Assembly (NCBI GenBank): GCA_010645155.1
Contig: JAAGOF010000257.1
Coordinates: forward strand, 587,579 to 651,578
Source: Tigriopus japonicus
Taxonomy: Eukaryota > Arthropoda > Copepoda > Harpacticoida > Harpacticidae
Reading direction: 5' to 3'
Length of the DNA: 64,000 nucleotides
The position numbers and the translations under genes are program-made. Shown here piece after piece: positions 1 to 10,793 of the stretch; the first letter of the stretch is position 1, and the number at the start of each line of letters is the position of its first letter. The notes under the pieces were generated by a model, which was given only the letters and a program-made list of their open reading frames with translations, made no database searches and had not been told where the DNA came from.

Positions 1-421
1 AAAATTGCCACTAGATGGAGCCAAAACAGGGGCAAAATCCCTTGATTTCAGATCTATCCTCAACTTAGATTTGTTACCAAAATTCCAGCTTCCATCTTAA
101 AATGAATTTCTCTTCATATTTCGAGTCTTTTGGAGCTTAGCTACGATATTATTGTGTTCAAAAAGAAAAAAGTCACACCGAGTAATCACAAATTGAGACT
201 AAATATTTACCAGAAGCACCCACAAATGTTTCTATCTCAAGATGGCGCTGATTGTCTTTTTTCTCTTTGATTGAAGCTCAACTTTGCTTCCTTTACAGGC
301 TTGCTCTGACGACAGAGTTGTTCATTTTGAGAACAAGAGAGGGCACCCTAGTAGGATGTATTAAGGGCATGCTAAATCATGTAAGAGCCATCTAGGTGAA
401 GCGAATATTAGTTTTCTTTAA

Positions 422-625
422 AATCCTCTAAGAGCACTTAAGGTAGGATTGGACAAATTTTTAAGTACTATTCCTGACCAACCCACTATTCAAGGGTTGA
501 ACAGATCTGCCAACAGTCATTCATTGGTAGATCAAATTTCATTAAAACGTCAATTTTATGCTCTAAGGTTAATGATTACTTTATTTACAAGGAATCCCAT
601 TCCTTGTGGCGGTATCTTTGGGTGA
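422..625 (+). mobile_element. 3'-terminal relic of a non-LTR (LINE) reverse transcriptase
   Basis: The frame 422-625 reads as a peptide containing LDKFLSTIPDQPTIQGL and ends at a TGA (623-625). An in-frame stop lies just before it (419-421), so only the tail of an ORF remains. A second, diverged copy of the same peptide occurs at 29501-29629. A conserved C-terminal tail with nothing upstream is the usual result of 5'-truncated LINE insertion. Assignment to a retrotransposon ORF2 C-terminus is from recall of similar tails in crustacean genomes and was not searched. Confidence 0.5.
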
Positions 626-1602
626 CTGAGAAATTGAAATCTACTCACAGCACTGTCTTAGCCATAAGATGAAATACAGAGGCTTGTTAAGTTGGACGAA
701 AACCAGTTCATCCAAATGTTTTCTCCTGACCACCCGATTCTTCCATGATCCGTTACATAAGTTAAGACGAGGGACCCTCTCCCTCTATCTAAACTGAATA
801 ACTTTATATCTATATAAACACTACTATTGAAAACTGTTTGGAATTATTATTTTGGCGGACAAACATTGCCACGCATCACAGAAACTCGGTGAATGGCAAT
901 TGACAAGCTTCTATCGAACTTCTCCAAACTTAAGACAGGATCAATCTTAGCTTCGTATCCTCTGTAGACACTCACAGCTCTCTTACTTTCTTCTTTGTAC
1001 TTCAGGAGTTGATCCAGTTTTCAATCATTTTTCTTCTTCTAGGACTGCCATCACGAGCAACGGGACATCACAACCGTTTAAGTAATTACATTAGTTGATC
1101 TGAACGGCGCCCCTGGCTAGAAATATCAAATATCGAAGACACTTTTTCTGGAAAGGTTTTTGTTAATAAAAAATATGCTATAAGGGGGAGAAATATCAAC
1201 AATGTGCCATTTTGAACAAATTATAAATATTTGACCATTTGTTTTCAGAATTAAAGGAAAATCCCCGTCGTTCATTGAATTATTTCAGAACGTTCATGAC
1301 AGCAGGATATTTATTTCTGACGGTTCCTACATTTAAATACTTCAACTCTGAAATATGTTCGGCCGTTCTAGTCAACATGGTTCTATTAAGGCCCCAGAAA
1401 TGATCACCCTCAGAGGGGTTCGGGCCCAAAGGTGGAGTACAATACGTGCTCAAGTAGGTGCATGCAGATACACAAGTGCACGAGTTAGGACTTCCTGGAC
1501 AGCCTGTGGGCCAATCTTATATCAATTTCCCTGCGGCACACTGGTTGCCGAACCTTGAGTTCAAATAAATGTGCTAAGGTTTCATGTCTATTGAACACAT
1601 TT
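626..1602. other. Intergenic stretch without a supported gene
   Basis: AT-rich sequence between the LINE tail and the 3' end of the protease gene. There is a Cys-rich minus-strand reading at about 1380-1550, but it is interrupted by a stop and has no linked exons, so I do not call a gene. Confidence 0.4.
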
Positions 1603-1608
1603 TTTATT
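1603..1608 (-). promoter_or_regulatory. Polyadenylation signal AATAAA of the protease gene
   Basis: TTTATT on the plus strand is AATAAA on the minus strand, 69 nt after the protease stop codon (1677-1679). Position and sequence fit a polyadenylation hexamer. Confidence 0.55.
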
Positions 1609-1676
1609 CTGTTTCAAATATCACGAATGGCTTGGGACACTAGCTTATTTCGCCGTTCTAGGATACTCGCTGGAAT

Positions 1677-4600
1677 TCACGTATGATCGCCACCATGCTT
1701 CCAACTCTGTAAAATCAATCTCGCCAGATATGATTGGACAGAAAGTAAGGACTGTACACACTTGTGCAAATAATAACCTGTGACTTTGGTGTAAACGGCT
1801 GGTCCAGCTCCACAATCCTTTAAACCGTAAGAGACCAATCCAACCACTTCGTAATTGGACGATCGTTTTAGTATCAAAGGGCCACCTGAATCTCCCTAAG
1901 GATTAAGTGCCAAAGGATCATTATTTGTCCAAACGCTGAACCTTTTTTTTTATATTTATCTCACTTGACAACTGTCTTGCCCACCAGTTTTATAACCAGC
2001 ACAAAACATCCTGGACGTGAGTTCGAGGCCTCTGAAGTAAGACAAACATTCTTCTCGTGAGAGCACAGGTAATTTAGCCTAAAACGAGGGAAAGAAAACC
2101 GGTCCAATTGACTTGGATTTCAAACCCTAAACCCAAACCATCCGCCACAAGCTAGCGCATTTACGTGAGTCGGATATTTCGTAAAAGAAATCGAACATGG
2201 ATGGCGTTATTTTCACAGACGTCAAATGATCAGAAAATCTGAAGACTTCTTTTGAATACTCCGGATCAGCCATATCGTTTTCCATATTTCCATATCGTTG
2301 TCCACGGTGTTCCGAATGGCTTTTTAGGTTTGAATCAAAATACCCAAAGGCATCATGGCACTTTTTGGACCCACAATTTAATAGGAAACAACTTTACTTT
2401 TATTGTATTATATAAGTTTAGGTCCAGGGAAAAAGTTATATGCCAAAAAACTTATTAATTATAACGTTTTTAGATAAATTTTTAACCCATATTTAGAGAC
2501 TCTTTAGTTACCTTATGAATTCAAATTGAATAAAAATTCATTCAGCAACAGCCGAGTTATTTGACTTTGAATGGTCCATTTTTGACCCCTACAGTTATAT
2601 GAAAAAAACAAATTCCCAAAGATTTCACAAAGCTTTTCAATATTGCAAAAATAAATGAAATTTTTTGAGTTTTGGAACTTATGTCAAAATAGCTCAAAAT
2701 GAGAAAAAATATCCCTTAAAAGGCATTTAAAATACATTTTCCGATAAAAAATCTTTTGCAGTATCAAAGACACTCAAAGTTGGGTAATACTTTTCAAGTT
2801 TCGATTTTAGTCCATTTTGAACATGGTCCTTCTAGAAATCGTAATTTTGGAATATGAATCTGTTAGACATATTTTTTTTGCAATTTTGGCACAACACACA
2901 TCATAGCGTACTCTAAGTAGTTATGAAATGTGCTTTCCAAAAATCTTGTTTAAGTGCATTTTAAGTGATTTTTTTCTTATTTTGAGCTATTTTGACATAA
3001 GTTCCAAAACTCAAAAAATTTCATTTATTTTTGCAATATTGAAAAGTTATGTGAAATCTTTGGGAATTTGTTTTTTTCATATAACTAGCGTTTTTCGGCT
3101 TTTTGGGGTCAACAATGAACCATTCAAAGTCAAATAACTCGGCTGTTACTGAATGAATTTTTATTCAATTTGAATTCATAAGGTAACTAAATGGTCTCTA
3201 AATATGGGTTAAAAAATAATTTAAAAATGTTATAATTTATAAGTTTTTTGGCATATAACTTTTTCCCTGGACTTAAACTTATATAATACAATAAAAGTAA
3301 AGTTGTTTCCTATTGAATTGTGGGTCCAAAAAAGTGCCATGATGTCTTTGGGTATTTTGATTCAAACCTAAAAAGCCATTCGGAACACCGTGTGTCATCA
3401 CTAACTTGTTGATACACCAAACCTCAAAAAAAAGTTATTTCATAATCTTTATTATATTTTACTTCAAAAAGGATACCCTTTATGAATGTCCATTCCAGAC
3501 TAAAAACATTCAAAATGGTTTGCTTGAATAAAAATAGTTGCTTACGGTATTTCCTGGGCCAAAGTACTACTGAATCAAAGCTAGGTTCAGCGAAATCGCG
3601 AATGGTTTTTATATACTTGTTTACGCACCTTTTGTAAAACATCAGCACCGGTTTGAGCATTTTCCGCCTCCCGACCCCAGCCTGCTAAAATAACCTAAAG
3701 AAGAAAAATCGAAGAGTGTCTCAACGTGTATTTGCAAAATGACACTAAGAGCACGTCTGACTCTCGCCGTTCTTGCACTTACTTCGTCTCCAGGATTGGG
3801 ATGACCAGATGGAAAGCAAATCGGTCGAATGTGAGGGAACTCGTCGAAATTGACCGGTTGGTCTAATTTGAGGAGGGAGATATCAAAATCTATGTTCACC
3901 TCATTGTATTGAGGATGGTTGACGATTCTGGAATTGACAATTGACCAGGAGTTGGCATCTATTTTGTCAGTGGAAAAGATCAATTCATCAAGATTTACTG
4001 TTTGATTGCACGAACCAATCTGACACTCTCTGTAGTAGTAGAGATGATGTGCTCCCCTAATGCCACTTGAATGGAGGGCGAAGTCTGGCTAAGGTCAAGA
4101 AACAAAGGAGCCTTTTCGATTTGACCAAGCACAATACAATCAATTAATCCTTTACCCAAATGTGCAATGAGCCGCCGTCATAACCCAGAGCTCTGTCAAA
4201 AGCACCCCTCCACAAAATGGATGATATCGAATGCTTTCAGTTTGTCGCTTCTCAATGCTCACTTGCCACGGAAATTCGTTCAGTTGGGCATCCGTACCCC
4301 CCACTACCCGCAATTCAATCCCGGGACCACTGGGACCACTCGGCCCATCTAGGCGAGACCATCGAATGGCTGCCTGATGAGACGTCGATCCTTCTTTGAC
4401 AGGGCCACACACTAAAGCAAAAAAAGCGATTTGAATGAAAAGATACAATTGGTGATTTTTTACGGTTTTTACGGATCGGCTCCGGACAGGGCTCTTGGAT
4501 GCAGGGTCGAGTTAGATTGGATTCACCTTCTGGGCAAATGCTCCCGCCCTCGCAGGTCCTCTGGGACACGGACACGCCTTCATCGCAAGTAACGCTACAA

Positions 4601-7600
4601 TCGCCCCACTCTGACCATGAGGACCAAGTACCTTTGAAATGGGAAAAATATACAGAAGGAAGAACGAACTTACAGAAGGTTCTGAGTAAATTTCGTAAAA
4701 GATTTGTCTCACCTAACACTGTAACCTCTCTAACACAAAATAACTCAGTCTTTTGGGCCCTCAAACCTTGGACTACTTTGATTGAAGCTTGTAACCTACA
4801 TGCACGGAAAGTCTAGGAGATTTGGTGGACAAAAAAGGTAAAGCAATCTCCCAACTTTAATCAGATGACATCCAGTTGATTTGACGATCATGTCTCTCCG
4901 AAAATAGATTTCCTCAGAAATTTCTCTTGTTCAAGGTTATACCGTACTATATAAGTTGACTGTAGGTGACATTTTCGTCTTGTTTTTGCTCGACTATTTT
5001 GGTGATTGGTGCTAGCTGGGCTCAACCAATCCGATTGAGAATCCCATTGACGTGCAATTTCATTGGCTGAATCATGGGGTCAAATGTTTGAGAGGATTAA
5101 TAAAGAAAGTCACGAAAATGTTGGCTTCGTAGTGAAAGTTTCGCTGAGAAACCATCGTGCTAGTGTTCTAGAAAACTTGTTCCAGCCGGTATTTTGTTAT
5201 TCGCTCATGGACTTCTCAATGCACAGAGAACTACTGAACCCAGTTAAACAAGGTGGCCTTGGTCAGTGCCAACGAGCAGATTCAGAACACAGTCAATCAA
5301 TGCTTTGACGAAACAAGGACCGGTTACTGCGGTAATGAAAAGCAGGTTAGTTTCTTTAGCAAAAATATTCTAATCCCCCCCCCAAGGACACCTGGAGAGG
5401 CCAAAGAAAACTACATGGGCTCGATGAAATTCTTGATTTGAAACTGAAGACAAGAATCTGTGTCAATCCAATATGGAGTGTGGTTACCCAAAAAGCAGTC
5501 GCCAATCTTGACCCAGAACTCGTCCATCATGTTGTCCTCGAGTAGAGACTGGATTTGAAATTGATTATTTTTGAGCCAACTTATTTTTTTCTAATTCTTA
5601 AGTTGATAAATATTGATCAAAACTTGAAAGTCATTTTTTTCTGAGGCATTAAATTTCCCTATTTTAGAGCCATTTCAGGCCCCAAAATTCGTGATAAGAA
5701 GAACGGAAATGGCCACCATAGACACCGTGTTCTGAGAAGTTGCAAAGAATAGTAAAGCTTCATGCAATTAAAAACGCATCAGGGTTTGATTTTCTTGACT
5801 ATCCAAGACCTAAGGGATTTTGATAAATTTTCAGGAATTCGTCTTGTGACTTCAAAAACCAACCGTAAATACTGAAGCAAAACTTCTTAGACGTAAAAAA
5901 GTACTTTTGAAGTGGAAGTTTCTAAAACGTAAGAAAAATCACGTCAAAAATTACCTTTTAAAGCAAACCGCAACCAAATTAAGTTCAAAAATAATTTTTC
6001 AATATCTTTGAAAAATCCGCCAAAACTGGGGAAAATGGAAAAATATTTTTTAAAAATCAAATTTCAAATCCGGTCTAGAATGTTTTTAAAATGTCATTTT
6101 ATGGATTATTGGTTAGATATTTTTTGGATTTTTGGATCTGTATCTGTATTTGGATTAAACAGCTTTAAAAAATTGAGCAAAAATGTCAAAGAACTTGAAA
6201 CCAAAGTATCTGATTCCTAAAGCAATATTGGTTGGGTTCAATTTAACTTCTAGAATGTTGGCGTCCAAAAATATTGGGTAATTGTCTAAATTTTTGCACA
6301 GAGAACAGAGATGAAGCAATCAAAATCAGCTCTGATGTTACTTGAAAATGTTGTCATAATTTACCACTAAGATATCTTCATTGTATCGCCTGTAACGTAC
6401 TTTTTGTCATTGGCACACTATTGGTCTAAGAATAAAATCGTAGGATATTTCTAAAAACAACAAAAGTGATCTGAATTAGCGCTCTAGTCTGAATAACATT
6501 TGTATCACACGTCTCGCCAAAGCTAAACCGGTTCTTCCAGGACTTTTATGTCATCTACGTAGATGTTCAATCAATTATTGGCCAAAAACCTTCAAAGGAG
6601 GATTTTCATTTTGAATCTCTAAGCCCGGCTTGATTTTCGCGATACTTTATCTACGGTCCTGGCAGACCTTACTTTCCGAATTAAAATTGCATGTCCATTT
6701 AGAAATCATTAGATTATGTTCATTAAAAAAGTAATCACGAGACCCTTCTAAAGTTGATTTTTAGGGTGCATCGATTAGCAGCCAACCAATAAAACATATC
6801 CCGATCGGTCTATTCCATTACTTACCACAGTCCCCGAGGTTACAATCAATGGTTCGTTGAAGCGATTGGTCGTCTCCAGGACATGAATTGGTCTGACAAC
6901 GACGGCTTTGGGTCTTGACTCCATTCCCGCAAGACACGGAACAATTAGTTTGATCAACCCATTCCGACCAAGAAGCCCTTTCAGTCGTGGGACCTGAAAA
7001 TAAGAAACCTAGTTACCTCACTTTAGCTTTAAGAGAAGATACTTGCAATAATAATGATTTTTTGAGCCATGCATGTTAAATTCTATTTAAGACGAAGTTG
7101 TAACAGCTTATTTGTGGATCGTTCTACCCACCAGACTCTATGGGGATATATTAAAAGGTTCCTTCGAGTGAGCGTTTTAAATCATACCGCTAGCGGTAGA
7201 ACAGGGCCGTTGGCTGTGCTGAGTTGTCCAGCCGATTTTCGCGAATCGAAGGTTTTTTCGATCTAAGCGTCTATTCAATAATTCTAGGTCCTTGGAAGAG
7301 ATTTATATTTTACGGCTTGATACCTCTGCTTACACCTGGTTGTTTGCTAGAAAATGATTCCTATAAAATCATATATGACTAGAAAGAAGCAGTAAATACT
7401 ATTTCATTTCTGTGTATGGGCAACGCTTTGGAGAATTGATTTGACTCTTTGGAATCTACTGAACAAATCAGCATCTTTAAATTGTTGTTTGGATCAATGT
7501 TAAGCCTTCTTTTTTGCAATAACACAAGGCTTGCTTATTTGCTTTAAATTCAATTGCCCTAAAATCAAATTTTGCGTGTTATTTACCCAATTCCAGCCAA

Positions 7601-8920
7601 GGCATCTTTACGTGAAATATTGATCGTTTCCAAGGACCTAGAATCATCTATAGTAGATCGTCTTTAGAATCATCCAATGGGCGCTTAAATGGGAAAAACT
7701 TGGATTCGCCAAAATGGGCTTAGCAACCCAGCACAGCCAACGGCCCTGTTTTGCCGATAGTGGATTGATTTAAAACGCTCACTTGAAGCACCCCTGAAGT
7801 ATCCCCATTGGATGGGCCTCTCCTTAAAGGTAATCAAAATAGGTGGAACCCATTTTGATCCTAACGTTGTTGCTGACCCCTGCCTTAAGTCAATCAGAAA
7901 ACACCAAATACATTCAACAGTTTTTCAGCTCACATATTTTGTGTTTGTTGATGCATGGTTCAAATATACTTTATCGATTGTTTTCCATCCTCTTTGGGTC
8001 TTTTTAACTCTCATAGGCATCTTAAATGACGATATATGAGTTATGAAAGTCAGCGTAGATGCTTAGGTGCCAGACAAAATATGCCGGCATACATTGGTAA
8101 ATGCTGATGCTTATCATTTTCATTTTGAGTTAAGATAAAATGCCAAAGTACTCTCTTTTTAATTGGTAGGTTAACAAAGGGCTCGCTTGTTGACCAAAAG
8201 TCGATACCTTTAAGAAAGAACTTTTTAAATTTGATTTGAAGCGGCGGCAAACACTTCACTTTTCAGTCTTACCCTCTTGCACACAATGTTCCTCTTGGCA
8301 AGATTGAAATTCCATCGTCACATTTATGGATTGTTGGGAACATCGTAACAAGTCTGAGAGGCAAACCCGAGTCCGGTTCCGGAATCCTAAGCAAGATTGA
8401 TTGCATTGGCTCCAACTTCCCCACACACCCCACGAAATAGGCTGGTAAACCTCACGTAAATTTGGATTTGACGAACTTTTGGCCGATTTATTTGTATCTT
8501 CATTTCGGGTTTGAATGGCTGGACAAAGAACAGTTGAAATTAAGTTCCAATAATGTTTACGCGAAACCGCCGCTAGGGTGGGTGTACGTATTTTACATCA
8601 CTTACCAAGAGCTATGGAGAGACCCACAATCACCAAAACGGCCAATAGGAAAAAGGCTCCAGCCAAAACATATTGCACTACTTTCAAAGGGAACCTTTCG
8701 TTCCCCATAGTTTTATTGGCGGTAACTGTTTCCCGGCTACTTATTGACCCTGAATCTTGCTGAAGGATTCAAAACAACAAAAGATGAATTTGATTCAAAA
8801 GTCTCTCGGTCCAAGAGCTCAACTTACCAAAGGTGAGTCGTTCTCGCCCAAGAATATGAAATCGAAGACTTGTTCTGGCGAAACACGCTCGTTTCCATCG
8901 CTTGGAGCCACCGAACTCAT
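1677..8920 (-). CDS. Type II transmembrane serine protease with three thrombospondin type 1 repeats
   Basis: Exons on the minus strand, in order: 8920-8828, 8759-8606, 8518-8273, 6993-6826, 4631-4473, 4411-4156, 4088-4027, 3958-3783, 3694-3629, 2078-1965, 1895-1677. All phases agree (1713 nt, 570 aa). The start MSSVAPSDGN has a cytoplasmic stretch, then one hydrophobic segment (about residues 62-82) and no signal peptide, so it is a type II membrane protein. Three TSP1 repeats follow (about 112-161, 172-220, 222-270; WSxW and paired Cys), then LCGP, activation site R308/VVGG, and a chymotrypsin-fold domain. His355 (TAAHC), Asp405 (DISLL) and Ser501 (GDSGGP) form the triad; Asp495 in the S1 pocket predicts cleavage after Lys/Arg. 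Cys275 could tether the propeptide after activation. The donor of the fifth exon could instead lie 9 nt downstream (4464) in the same phase. Natural substrate unknown. Confidence 0.88.
2303..3392. mobile_element. Long foldback (inverted-repeat) element in a protease intron
   Basis: The left arm (2303 to about 2755) is the imperfect reverse complement of the right arm (about 2930-3392); both ends read CACGGTGTTCCGAATGGC. A loop of about 175 bp separates them. The element is flanked by TGTC on both sides (2299-2302 and 3393-3396), consistent with a 4-bp target duplication. It makes up about 1.1 kb of the 1.55-kb intron 2079-3628. No transposase ORF is present. A diverged partial copy lies at 25526-26086. 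Confidence 0.75.
4632..6825. other. Protease intron, no other feature seen
   Basis: A 2.2-kb intron separating the second and third TSP1 exons. It is AT-rich; I found no ORF with coding character, no inverted repeat and no recognised mobile element. Confidence 0.45.
7140..7808. mobile_element. Foldback element, copy 1 (GCTAGC-palindrome family)
   Basis: Terminal inverted arms of roughly 170-190 bp (7140-7320 and 7610-7808) flank a unique centre. Each arm carries TGAGCGTTTTAAAT and, a few bases on, ACAGGGCCGTTGGCTGTGCT. The left arm also has ACCGCTAGCGGT, itself a perfect palindrome; the right-arm version is mutated. The same element occurs at 17251-17910. It sits in the protease intron 6994-8272. 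No coding sequence. Confidence 0.75.
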
Positions 8921-9775
8921 CGTTGCTCCATTGCCAATTGCGGATTACCTTTGAGGGCAACTCAATTCTGATCGTTCCCATAAAAGCTCAGTCTTGCAAG
9001 TTCACTCTGCTAATAGTAACCTTAATGAGCTGAACGAAGGCCTTGGGAGAATGAGAGCGGTTTTGAATAAATGATGAGGACCCTATCCAAACCTCAGAAA
9101 GGCATTTTGAGTCGAGACGAACTAGCTTTAGAAAGTTTTTAACACTAACGTGAACTTTATTTCCTCATGCTTGTCTGTGCTGAACTATTTTCTATGCCAA
9201 GTTTCGGGAAGCTAAAAAACACTTTATTTTATCTTTCGAGTGAAATTTTCAATCCAGGTAGAGTCAAGAAAGTCTGGCTGAACCAATTTGACAGTCTGGG
9301 CTTTGGGGAAAAACGATAGTGGATAACGATCGACCGTTTAGGGGCCGTTTCTCAGGTTGAATCAAAAACTTGGGGAAAGAAAGCTCACGGTTTGATTGAA
9401 AGCTAATTGTTATTTCGAGTCGGACCGTGAATTAGGCAAACTGGCAAAACGTATCACAAAAATTTAATGAGTTATTCAGGCACGTGGTCAAAAGGAAGTG
9501 ATTAATGCAGATCCTTTGGCAAAATCACGGGCATTGCAGTTTGCAAAGAACAGAATGTGTGGTTGCGTGACTTGTAAGTTATGAACTTGTTTTTGTTGCT
9601 GATTTTTTTTAAAAATTCTCATGACCTACTCAGACTCTACCTAACCCGTGGGACATAAAGAAGGTGAATTAGGAGGGCATCGGTGTCTAGAAAAACTAAC
9701 CGTAGTTTGGTCGTTAGTTTACTCCTTATTTGAATGTTTATATTTCTTTAAAAGAATACGGGGGATCCCATTCAT

Positions 9776-9802
9776 TGGTGCGGTATTAAAAATACCGCAC
9801 CA
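9776..9802. repeat. Perfect 12-bp inverted repeat with AAA loop
   Basis: TGGTGCGGTATT is followed by AAA and its exact reverse complement. No matching 8-bp flank was found, unlike the three micro-palindromes, so whether it is mobile is unknown. Confidence 0.55.
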
Positions 9803-10432
9803 TACTGCAACCTACCCACAAAAAGACCAACCAAAATGACGCAATCCTTTGCAATTTTCGAACCATCTAGAGTTTGGCGACATGAACTTCTCATGACATT
9901 CAATCTAAAACTTTTCAAAGATCATCTCTCATTTCTTCGCGTTTGTTTTTGGTGAAAATTCCCTCTCAGAGCCCATTTGTACTTCGAAGCAAGGGTGTCT
10001 CTCAAAATGCATTGAAACAGAAGGACCTTTTTATCAGAAACCATCTTAAAAGTCAGTTTTATTGCAAGACGACGCTTAAAAAAACACTGCATTACATCAA
10101 GGAAATTTCTATCTCTTCTTGTTATATTCAGATCCGTTATGAATTTTCGACCATCCAAGTTTTCCACCAACGAAGACTAAAACAAGCTCGATGCCTGAAA
10201 AAAAAAAATAATACCTCGAGGCCAATGTTGGAACCGGTTGGAACTGAGGTTCACCTGTATTCGTTCTTGGTGTTCCTTGACTTCATCTTCTCTAGAAATG
10301 GTCCTTCGAGAAATCAACGCAATGTTGTAATTTTCCAAGACCAAAACCTCGTTCATGGTATCGCATGACCTTACATCACAGCCATGAACTACATACATGC
10401 TCGAAACGATTCACCGAATTCAGGATATTAAC

Positions 10433-10465
10433 CACAGACCATATAATGTCATTATATGATCTGTG
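10433..10465. mobile_element. Micro-palindrome with hAT-like 8-bp target duplication (copy 1)
   Basis: 33 bp built as 15-bp arm, GTC, 15-bp arm with one mismatch; ends CACAG...CTGTG. Flanks are ATATTAAC (10425-10432) and ATGTTAAC (10466-10473), 7 of 8 identical. Same size, layout and flank type as the copy at 24951-24983. Confidence 0.55.
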
Positions 10466-10793
10466 ATGTTAACCCATACTCTGAGGCGTGTTTCGGCCTA
10501 TCGGTCTACAAAGTCAATGGGCGAAGGAACACTACGCTGGCAAAGATGAAGAATCAACAAAGCGCCAGAACAGTACGAGCCCGCTGCCCACTAAGTAACT
10601 TCCACTCAGAACCTGAGCAACACACCAATCGGACCGTTCTTCCTCTTATCTAAGAAAGGCACCTACACTGCAGCGTTGAAGGTATTCCCTGCCATTTGAC
10701 GCACAACTTTGACTACTACCTCCTCACTTGAAATTACAAAACACGCGAAAGAAAGGCCCACTTCTTGGTCTTGTTGGTCCATTTGGTGTTCTT

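Larger units (their letters stand above)
8921..10793. other. Divergent intergenic region between protease and TspO-like genes
   Basis: About 1.9 kb between two divergently transcribed start codons, so it should hold both promoters. I see no clear TATA or initiator signal I would defend. It contains a 27-bp perfect hairpin (9776-9802) and the micro-palindrome at 10433-10465. Confidence 0.4.

Noticed and set aside
1355..1558. 67-codon plus-strand ORF, and a Cys-rich minus-strand reading of the same region
   Set aside because: Neither frame has linked exons. The minus reading contains a stop and lies beyond the polyadenylation signal of the protease.
4315..4360. Alternate frame of the protease activation exon reads WAEWSQWSR, like the start of another TSP1 repeat
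   Set aside because: It hits a stop two codons later, and the other frame gives GPSGPSGPG then the R/VVGG activation site with correct phases on both sides. The resemblance comes from the short GGTCCCAGTGGTCCC repeat.
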